Source of the DNA: Aquificales bacterium
GTDB lineage: Bacteria > Aquificota > Aquificia > Aquificales > Aquificaceae
Assembly: GCA_015491275.1 (NCBI GenBank)
Contig: WFWF01000060.1
Coordinates: forward strand, 1 to 5,585
Length of the DNA stretch: 5,585 nucleotides
Direction: 5' to 3'
Shown piece by piece: positions 1 to 5,585 of the stretch. How positions within the stretch are numbered: position 1 is the first letter of the stretch; every line of letters starts with the position of its first letter. The notes beneath the pieces are model-generated. The model saw only the letters and a list, made by a program, of their open reading frames with translations, was not told the DNA's origin and ran no database searches. The position numbers and the translations under genes were made by a program.

Positions 1-2
1 AG

Positions 3-3000
3 GTATATGTTTACGATAGCGGAAACGGTTATTGGGTTGAAGCTCCACCGGGAACAAGTCCTGCCAACTGCCCTGGCTCCGCTTTTACAATAGTATGTTT
101 TGGATGGTTTTGTTGGTTTGATTATGTCCTTGATACCAGTCAGGCTTATACAGGGAGTTGTCTTAATTTCTTGTTTATGTCAAGGATAGACCTTGTCAGG
201 TGGGCAATAACGGGAGGAATGCCCTCTTCGTGCGGTGGTGTTAATGACAATGACTGTGCTCCTGAGTTGTTCTATAAAGGGGTTGATAATAACAATTCAG
301 CGTGTGATGCGGAGGGATGTGTTCTTGAACCTTCTATCTCCCAGAATGGTAGAGTAAAGGTGCCATGGTCACGCATATTTGACGCACTTGTTTACCGTAT
401 GAAGGAGATGTCTGTTTTACCGCGATTCGGTGTTATGTTTTACAGCAGTAATGGTGTTAGGGATGAGAAAGTTTACATAGGGGATTTTGTGAGCAATAAC
501 AGTATAGATACTGAATTTCCTTACAAAAATCTGATAATGCATATAAATGGTATAGATGTTGGGGGGTGGACTCCTACTGCACCAGCCCTGTGGGATGCAT
601 ACAACTATTTTGCTCAGAATTCTCCCGAATATAACGGTTTTCAGCCTCAGACGGGGGATGGCAACAAATGGAAAAACCCCATTTACCAGTGTTTTGATAG
701 AAGTGGTGATGGATCATGTCAGGGTTCGGAGTTTGAGAAAGTACCTTGTGCAAAGAACTTTGTTATACTTATGACCGACGGGCAGTGGAACAGGGGGGGA
801 GAGCCGGGTAATGTAGGTGGAACCTGTACAATAGATAGGGGATTTGAGGCACATTCCGCTGATCCGGTTGTCCCTGCCTACTGGCTTCATGCTAAGGGTA
901 TGACAAATGCTGTTACCGGAGATCAGATAAATATTGAATCCGTTTATACAATAGGTTTGTGGCTCGGCGGAACGGGAGAAAATTCCCTTAAGCATGTTGC
1001 CATCTATGGATCCTTTGATACTACAAATAATATATGGCCTGGGGGTACGAGCGGATATCCCTTTGATGTAGGTGGACCTGTGGATGATTGCTGTAGCGGT
1101 GATACATGTGGAAAAGGGAGTGCTGTAACACCTATTCCATCTTCTTCCCCCGACTGGGATGAAGACGGTGACGGTGTACCGGACGCCTTTTACAATGCAA
1201 AGAATGCTCTTGAGATAAAGAACTCAGTAGAGAGGATTATACTTGATATACTAAAAAGGGTTTCTGCTGGTTCGGGTGTTGCAAGCCTTTCTTCCAAATC
1301 GGATGTATCTTCGGTTGTTCTCCAGCCTTACTTTTATCCCTTTTATCTTTCTCCCAATGGTGCAAGGGTAAGATGGATAGGTTTGTTAGAATCTTTCTGG
1401 TTTGATATAGAGGGTAAATTTAGGGAAGATGCGGTAAATCCTTTAAAGCTTGATATTGATAAAGATTCGGATGCTTTTAACGAGGACAGGGTGTTCTTTA
1501 TAGAATATAACGAAGCCATAGGACCTCACGCCATACTTACAAACATGGATCCCGACGCTTCGGGTCAAAATCAATGTCAGTTTATTGAAAGGAAAAATCT
1601 TTATGAACTGTCAAGTGTGGTTGATTTTGCATGTAAACTTGCAAGAACTGATGCAACAGAAAGAAAGATATATGTGAATGATGGAAATAATTCACTTCTA
1701 AATTTTGACAGTTTAACCACTCCCACGGTTGATTTGCTCTATACAATATGGAGCGGTATTGATCCATCTCTAACTTCAACGGATGTTCAATGTATCATAG
1801 ATTATCTTGCGGGGAAGGATACTAATTGTGCAACTCCCTATGCCCGTAGAACGAGGAAATTTAATATCTCCGGACTGTGCGGTGTTGATGAGGTGAATAT
1901 ATGGAAACTTGGAGATATAATAAATTCAGCTCCTGCAATAGTATATTATGAACCGAACAACATATATCACAAGAGATACTTAGATAAATCTTATCGTGAG
2001 TATATTGATTCGGACTCTTATAGAAACAGAACTGCCTTTGCCTTCGTGGGAGCGAATGACGGTATGCTTCATGTCTTCAGGGTGGGTTACATTAAGGAGA
2101 ATAAATATTGTACGAATGATCCTTCCAAATCATGCAGGATAAGTAAGGATTGCGGAAAGGGAGGTTTCTGCGTTTTTGATCCTAAAAAGCCTATTGAACT
2201 TCAAAATTCTTCTGAGAACAGCGGTACAGATCTTGTCGGAAGGGAAGAATGGGCATTCATACCTTACAATGCACTGCCCTATCTACTTTGGTACGGTCAT
2301 AAAAACTACTGTCATATACATACGGTTGATTATGTGTTCAAAATAATTGACGCTTCAATAAAGGGACCTGCGGGTGGTGATAAAGCCTCATCAAGTTGGA
2401 GAACACTTCTTATAGGAGTTATGGGTTATGGTGGACAAAAACTAATAGTGGGAGATTCAAATAATAATGGTATATGTGATACTGGGGAAGTAGATTGTAA
2501 AGAATTTTCTTCTTCCATCTTTGTGTTTGATCTTACGGATTGGCTTGATGGTAATGCCACTGAACCGACCTTGCTGTGGGAAAAACCCCTCCCCGATGCC
2601 ACCCTTACTATATCGTCACCCGTTGTTATAAGAAGGGGTGCTAAAAATGTTAACGGTGAGTGGTATATTGTGATAGGATCCGGTCCCCTTGATCCAAAAG
2701 CGGAAGAGTTTGTAAGCGATCCGAAGATTTATTTTATAGATCTAAGAACAGGTAATGTCGTAAATCAGGTTTCTGTTCCCATACCGAGCAATGTAACGGG
2801 TGCAGCTGTAGGCAATATAAGGGCATTTGATATGGATAATGACTATCAGGAAGATATACTGTACTTCGGAGTTTACGGAATAGAAGCGGGAGGAAGGCAA
2901 TGGGGTACCCTTTACAGACTCCATCTTATTCAGGATGTGGGCAGCTATAAGGCTATATCTTCGCTTGGTTCAACAGATATTTCCGAAGTAATAGCTCTTT

Positions 3001-3830
3001 CCGATTTCTGTCAAAAGGATTATTGCCCCACAGTTTTTGCTGCTCCCGAGCTTGCGGTTGATGTTTCCGAACAAACGGGTCAGGAAAGGCTTTGGGTGAT
3101 ATTCGGCACGGGCAAGATGTTTAACGAAGACGATAAGACAACTAAAATAAACCTTTATAGGAATTACCTTATAGCACTTGTTGATGAATGTTGGAACCCT
3201 TCTGCTTCTGGCTGTCCTAAAACCTATTCTAAGGATAACCTTAAGGATACCACCAATATAACAGTTACTGTTGACCTTACCTCTTCTCAGGTAAAGACCG
3301 AGGAGGTATGTTCATGCGGAACGGTATGTGATCAAACGGGAGCTAATTGTGATTCCTATTGTAATCTTGAGACCGTTTACGTACAAGTGGGTAACCCCAC
3401 AAACTATGTAAATGATGTTACAACGGAAGGGTACTCTGGTTGGTATATTGAATACGAAGGTAGGGTTGTTATGTCAACACCTGTTGTTGTAGGGAATATC
3501 CTTGATTCTCTTTCTTATGAGCCTCCAGGTAGTATATGTGAAGGAACAGGTTACACTTATCTTAATATACTTAACTACAAAGCAGGAACTGCTCCTCCCA
3601 TACCTTCACTTATTACATCTGAGGGTGTTAGTGTAGGTGGTAGTACGGGAGAGATAAAAGGCGGTGGCGGGGGTATATTATTGGGTCCTGTCCCTCCTCC
3701 GCAGGGAGGAAAGGCTATAGAGATAAAATCTTCAAAGAATCCAAAGAGATATGAAAAGATCATTCAGGGAATAATTCTTAAACAGCAACTTATGGAAGGA
3801 GGTAGGTTTACCCTATGGTTAGAAAGGTAA
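3..3830 (+). CDS. pilY1: PilY1/PilC-type type IV pilus tip adhesin, 5' end outside window
   Basis: This is the tip-located, calcium-responsive adhesin of type IV pili. The reading frame is open from base 3, so the true start and signal peptide lie upstream; 1275 residues are visible (residue 1 = bases 3-5). Residues 55-72 (NFLFMSRIDLVRWAITGG) match the conserved PilY1 segment that precedes the VWA-like domain. The VWA-like region (about 100-420) has TPTAPALWDAYNYF at 190-203 and FVILMTDG at 253-260, the expected Thr and Asp positions of a MIDAS site; the DxSxS part would lie before the window. The PilC propeller half starts near WKLGDIINSAP (634-644), followed by GANDGMLHVF (683-692), WAFIP (750-754), and DMDNDYQED (943-951), which fits the calcium loop of this family. 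The canonical end segment GWYIEYEGRVV is near 1146, then a Gly/Pro-rich linker and a basic tail. There are 37 cysteines by my count, suggesting many disulfides outside the cytoplasm. The stop overlaps the next gene by 16 bases. Family assignment is secure; binding target unknown. Confidence 0.93.
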   Translation, partial: VYVYDSGNGYWVEAPPGTSPANCPGSAFTIVCFGWFCWFDYVLDTSQAYTGSCLNFLFMSRIDLVRWAITGGMPSSCGGVNDNDCAPELFYKGVDNNNSACDAEGCVLEPSISQNGRVKVPWSRIFDALVYRMKEMSVLPRFGVMFYSSNGVRDEKVYIGDFVSNNSIDTEFPYKNLIMHINGIDVGGWTPTAPALWDAYNYFAQNSPEYNGFQPQTGDGNKWKNPIYQCFDRSGDGSCQGSEFEKVPCAKNFVILMTDGQWNRGGEPGNVGGTCTIDRGFEAHSADPVVPAYWLHAKGMTNAVTGDQINIESVYTIGLWLGGTGENSLKHVAIYGSFDTTNNIWPGGTSGYPFDVGGPVDDCCSGDTCGKGSAVTPIPSSSPDWDEDGDGVPDAFYNAKNALEIKNSVERIILDILKRVSAGSGVASLSSKSDVSSVVLQPYFYPFYLSPNGARVRWIGLLESFWFDIEGKFREDAVNPLKLDIDKDSDAFNEDRVFFIEYNEAIGPHAILTNMDPDASGQNQCQFIERKNLYELSSVVDFACKLARTDATERKIYVNDGNNSLLNFDSLTTPTVDLLYTIWSGIDPSLTSTDVQCIIDYLAGKDTNCATPYARRTRKFNISGLCGVDEVNIWKLGDIINSAPAIVYYEPNNIYHKRYLDKSYREYIDSDSYRNRTAFAFVGANDGMLHVFRVGYIKENKYCTNDPSKSCRISKDCGKGGFCVFDPKKPIELQNSSENSGTDLVGREEWAFIPYNALPYLLWYGHKNYCHIHTVDYVFKIIDASIKGPAGGDKASSSWRTLLIGVMGYGGQKLIVGDSNNNGICDTGEVDCKEFSSSIFVFDLTDWLDGNATEPTLLWEKPLPDATLTISSPVVIRRGAKNVNGEWYIVIGSGPLDPKAEEFVSDPKIYFIDLRTGNVVNQVSVPIPSNVTGAAVGNIRAFDMDNDYQEDILYFGVYGIEAGGRQWGTLYRLHLIQDVGSYKAISSLGSTDISEVIALSDFCQKDYCPTVFAAPELAVDVSEQTGQERLWVIFGTGKMFNEDDKTTKINLYRNYLIALVDECWNPSASGCPKTYSKDNLKDTTNITVTVDLTSSQVKTEEVCSCGTVCDQTGANCDSYCNLETVYVQVGNPTNYVNDVTTEGYSGWYIEYEGRVVMSTPVVVGNILDSLSYEPPGSICEGTGYTYLNILNYKAGTAPPIPSLITSEGVSVGGSTGEIKGGGGGILLGPVPPPQGGKAIEIKSSKNPKRYEKIIQGIILKQQLMEGGRFTLWLER
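3796..3803 (+). promoter_or_regulatory. Shine-Dalgarno site for the GspH/FimT-like pilin gene
   Basis: AAGGAGGT, a near-perfect anti-16S match, lies 11 bases before the ATG at 3815 and sits inside the last codons of the adhesin gene, where it encodes part of Glu-Gly-Gly. It decides the start of the following gene: the ATG it serves gives a 7-residue basic leader ending in the prepilin cleavage Gly. The spacing is slightly long. Confidence 0.8.
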
Positions 3831-4354
3831 GGGGTTTTACCCTTATTGAACTGCTTGTAGTGATAATGGTGATATCTGCTATGACACTTATGGCAACCGT
3901 TTATATATATAAACTCAGGATCTCAACCGCCTTGAAAGAAGCCGTTAACAAAATAACTACAGATCTGAGCTATGCAAAGACCATGTCTGTTGCCACAGAT
4001 TCAATTTGGGGTTTATGTTTTGTTGATTCCGACGGCGACGGATATTATGAATATTACAGATTGGTTGCTGATAAGGGAGCTGACGGTAGCATACTTACAG
4101 CCGATTGTACCTCTTCTGACTCCGAGGATATTATAAAGGAAGTATCAAATATACCTGCAAATATAAATGTAACCGTATCCGGGGGAGTTAGGTTTGTGGG
4201 TTTTTCCAAGAAGGGAACAACACTTGTTAATAACGGTAGCTCCTACTCTAACTGGGCTGTAAGCATCAGGGTTCAATCCGCCCTTGATACAAGTAAAATT
4301 ATGGAGATTGATATAAACAGAGCAGGGAGGATAAGGTTCGGATGGGCAAGGTAA
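3815..4354 (+). CDS. fimT: GspH/FimT (FimU)-family minor pilin, prepilin-type
   Basis: Minor pilin of 179 residues, expected in the inner membrane before assembly and at the pilus tip afterwards. The leader MVRKVRG is followed by FTLIELLVV, so the PilD-type prepilin peptidase should cut between Gly7 and Phe8 and methylate Phe8; Glu12 is the Glu at mature position 5. The hydrophobic helix spans about residues 8-32. After it, the LSYAKTMSV segment (51-59) and the C-terminal INRAGRIRFG are typical of the GspH/FimT domain, and the length suits the family. Cys68 and Cys98 could pair. Residues 71-79 (DSDGDGYYE) form an acidic DxDxDG loop. The start is fixed by the Shine-Dalgarno site and leader. 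It overlaps the adhesin gene by 16 bases and the next gene by 13. The GspH family also occurs in type II secretion, but the PilY1 neighbour favours a FimU-like pilus role. The symbol is by family, not proven orthology. Confidence 0.85.
   Translation: MVRKVRGFTLIELLVVIMVISAMTLMATVYIYKLRISTALKEAVNKITTDLSYAKTMSVATDSIWGLCFVDSDGDGYYEYYRLVADKGADGSILTADCTSSDSEDIIKEVSNIPANINVTVSGGVRFVGFSKKGTTLVNNGSSYSNWAVSIRVQSALDTSKIMEIDINRAGRIRFGWAR
4325..4330 (+). promoter_or_regulatory. Shine-Dalgarno site for the PilV-like gene
   Basis: GGGAGG lies 11 bases before the ATG at 4342, with a second purine run (AAGG, 4333-4336) closer in. Both are inside the coding end of the upstream minor pilin, in the codons for its conserved GRIR motif, so one stretch serves as both protein motif and ribosome binding site. 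Confidence 0.7.
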
Positions 4355-4965
4355 AAGGTTTTACACTTATTGAATTACTTGTCGCCATGTCGTTGCTCCT
4401 TTTTGTTATCTCTGGATTTATGATAGCCATGGCAAACTATACCCTTCTTACCGTCAGAGCGAAGACCTTTGAGTATGCAAAAGATTTTGCGGAGAGTGTT
4501 AAATATACCATTGACGGAATGTCTTCTGATCATCCGCTTTTTAATCCTTCATCCTTTCCTAAGGACTGGGATGCTTCTTACTGCGATGTTGCGGAAATTG
4601 CCTGCGGTTTTGAAGTTGAGGATAGTGATAGGGATTTAATACCTGACTTTTATGATCCTTATAGTGGAAAGAATAAACCGGGTGGCACCTATGCGTCGTG
4701 GTTAAGGGTGTACCCTTCCAATGATGGATCGTGTTTGTGTAATTTGGGAGATTGTCCTTCATCTTTTCCTTTTAAATGTAGGGTTAAGTATGGAAACACT
4801 TATATATACCTTGCCTTAACTGTGGCAAATGTTATGAATGTAAAAGATCCCTCACAGGTATCCGCCAAGGCTATAGGTGTAACTGTTTGGTACTTTGAAC
4901 ACAGAAGCGGAAAGTATAAGGAGATAAGATCGGTAATGTTTAAAGGTATTGAGGGTAAGCTATGA
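4342..4965 (+). CDS. pilV: PilV-like minor pilin, prepilin-type
   Basis: Second minor pilin, 207 residues. The leader MGKVKG precedes FTLIELLVAM, giving predicted cleavage between Gly6 and Phe7 with Glu11 at mature position 5; the hydrophobic helix runs to about residue 35. The following charged helix (AKTFEYAKDFAESVKYTIDG, 40-59) resembles the PilV pattern of an alanine-rich segment after the membrane helix, and the gene lies between a GspH-type and a PilW-type gene, as pilV does in Pseudomonas. The globular part is poorly recognisable. It contains six cysteines (81, 88, 131, 133, 138, 146), the last four in a CxCx4Cx7C cluster, and an acidic loop DSDRDLIPDFYD at 94-105 that looks like a calcium-binding turn. 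It overlaps the previous gene by 13 bases and the next by 4 (ATGA). Prepilin identity is secure; the PilV label rests on gene order and general layout and is less certain. Confidence 0.8.
   Translation: MGKVKGFTLIELLVAMSLLLFVISGFMIAMANYTLLTVRAKTFEYAKDFAESVKYTIDGMSSDHPLFNPSSFPKDWDASYCDVAEIACGFEVEDSDRDLIPDFYDPYSGKNKPGGTYASWLRVYPSNDGSCLCNLGDCPSSFPFKCRVKYGNTYIYLALTVANVMNVKDPSQVSAKAIGVTVWYFEHRSGKYKEIRSVMFKGIEGKL
4951..4955 (+). promoter_or_regulatory. Shine-Dalgarno-like site for the PilW-like gene
   Basis: GAGGG lies 6 bases before the ATG at 4962, inside the end of the PilV-like gene. It is weaker than the two preceding sites, but the ATGA stop/start overlap makes coupled reinitiation likely here. 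Confidence 0.55.
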
Positions 4966-5585
4966 AAGGGCAGAAAGGATTAACCCTTGTTGAGCTACTT
5001 GTAGCTTTTGTTTTACTGACTCTTGTTTCTGCTATGATATATAGAGGTTATGTTACCATCTTGAGACATACCTCTGATATATTTTATGTGGCTAAGGATG
5101 AAAGGGAGGTGAGAACATTCATATACCAATTGGTAAAGGATGTAAAAGCTGTGGGTTTCGGAGCGGGTAAGAATGAAATAGATAATACTCTTAATATACA
5201 AGGTGTTTTAACAAGCTGCCAGTTTCCTTCGGGAAATGTGCCTGTCATAGCAAGATGTCCGGAATCCGGAGGACATGACCAGCTTTTTATGCTAAGCCTC
5301 GTTTCAAGGGATATTCTTGAATCGGGCTGTTGGGGATTTGTAGATGCTAATGATTGTTTGAGGGCATCCTATGTTGATGTACAAAGTCCCCAGAGTACGC
5401 TTTATGCGGATGCATGTAATCCCAATATAAATCCCGATTACCCGAAGGGTTGTAATATACTCAGTGTTGACTCTCTCGGACGAAGATGTGCGGATGTTCT
5501 TTATGAAAACAGGGGTGCCGTAAGTAGTAGCAGATTTCTTTTTATTGACCAGTACAGATTAATAAAGGGTGGTAATCTTCTTTCG
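4962..5585 (+). CDS. pilW: PilW-like minor pilin, 3' end outside window
   Basis: Third minor pilin; 208 residues are visible and the frame is still open at the window end. The start ATG at 4962 overlaps the stop of the preceding gene (ATGA). The leader MKGQKG precedes LTLVELLVAF, giving predicted prepilin cleavage between Gly6 and Leu7 with Glu11 at mature position 5; Leu rather than Phe at mature position 1 is a tolerated variant. The hydrophobic helix covers about residues 7-27. The segment FIYQLVKDVKAVGFGAG (53-69) fits the 'L..D.R.AGf.g' signature that follows the helix in PilW proteins. Seven cysteines are visible (86, 99, 123, 132, 152, 164, 176), so the globular domain is probably disulfide-bonded. 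PilW proteins usually exceed 250 residues, so a substantial C-terminal part is missing. Expected role: tip priming complex linking the other minor pilins to PilY1. A PilX-like gene would be expected next, but this cannot be seen. Confidence 0.8.
   Translation, partial: MKGQKGLTLVELLVAFVLLTLVSAMIYRGYVTILRHTSDIFYVAKDEREVRTFIYQLVKDVKAVGFGAGKNEIDNTLNIQGVLTSCQFPSGNVPVIARCPESGGHDQLFMLSLVSRDILESGCWGFVDANDCLRASYVDVQSPQSTLYADACNPNINPDYPKGCNILSVDSLGRRCADVLYENRGAVSSSRFLFIDQYRLIKGGNLLS

Noticed and set aside
171..179. TTG at 171 or ATG at 177 as the start of the adhesin gene
   Set aside because: The frame is open to the left edge of the window, the conserved PilY1 motif begins before 171, no well-spaced Shine-Dalgarno site is present, and no signal peptide follows. 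The gene is cut by the window edge.
556..774. Alternative-frame open frame within the adhesin gene
   Set aside because: Short, no ribosome binding site of note, no recognisable domain, and entirely covered by the conserved VWA-like coding sequence.
714..995. Antisense open frame opposite the VWA-like region
   Set aside because: It lies wholly opposite a strongly supported domain, shows no recognisable protein features, and is explained as a shadow of the + strand gene. The same holds for other antisense frames at 1582-1779, 2742-2924, 3575-3763, 4559-4762 and 5013-5201.
3231..3251. Repeated TAAGGATA units with a CCTTAAGG palindrome
   Set aside because: Only two short copies, explained by repeated Lys-Asp codons in the protein; no other sign of a regulatory site or repeat family.
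3695..3710. Hairpin TCCTCC-GCAG-GGAGGA inside the adhesin gene, a possible terminator or masked Shine-Dalgarno
   Set aside because: The stem is only six base pairs, no T-run follows, no start codon is suitably spaced, and it encodes the Pro/Gly linker, whose codons explain the pattern.
3..3830. RGD integrin-binding motif like that in Pseudomonas PilY1
   Set aside because: I looked for RGD in the visible translation and found none; the nearest is RSGDG within the EF-hand-like loop.
3815..4965. Type II secretion pseudopilin cluster (GspH/I/J) as an alternative reading
   Set aside because: The prepilin ends alone would allow it, but the adjoining PilY1 gene and the PilW-like signature in the fourth gene point to a type IV pilus tip complex.

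Overview
The window is a fully coding, single-strand (+) stretch from a bacterial type IV pilus minor-pilin operon. It holds four overlapping genes and no intergenic space. Both ends are cut: the first gene enters from the left already open, and the fourth runs off the right end still open. No RNA genes, mobile elements, CRISPR arrays or convincing terminators are visible.

Layout: bases 3-3830 encode most of a large, cysteine-rich PilY1/PilC-type pilus-tip adhesin, 1275 residues of which are visible. It has a von Willebrand A-like N-terminal half and a PilC-type beta-propeller C-terminal half. Bases 3815-4354 encode a GspH/FimT(FimU)-type minor pilin. Bases 4342-4965 encode a PilV-like minor pilin, and 4962-5585 encode the first 208 residues of a PilW-like minor pilin. 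All three small proteins begin with a class III prepilin leader, with cleavage after Gly, a hydrophobic N-terminal helix and Glu at mature position 5. Each gene starts inside the tail of the one before it (overlaps of 16, 13 and 4 bases), so they are almost certainly co-transcribed and probably translationally coupled.

How they work together: from established knowledge of type IV pili, the minor pilins FimU/PilV/PilW(/PilX) form a priming complex at the pilus tip and recruit PilY1. PilY1 caps the fibre and gives adhesion and calcium-dependent control of retraction. The set here fits that complex; a PilX-like gene may follow just downstream. The adhesin gene comes before the minor pilins, unlike the Pseudomonas order fimU-pilV-pilW-pilX-pilY1.

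Organism: Arg is encoded mostly by AGA/AGG, Ile often by ATA, and the base composition looks moderately AT-rich. With strong AGGAGG-type ribosome binding sites, this resembles thermophilic Gram-negative lineages such as Aquificota, Thermodesulfobacteriota or Thermodesulfovibrio relatives. That placement is inference from codon style only. The genes are an ordinary pilus-tip module overall. The less ordinary points are several EF-hand-like or DxDxD calcium-type loops spread over three of the four proteins, a cysteine-rich insertion inside the propeller of the adhesin, and the nested gene junctions.
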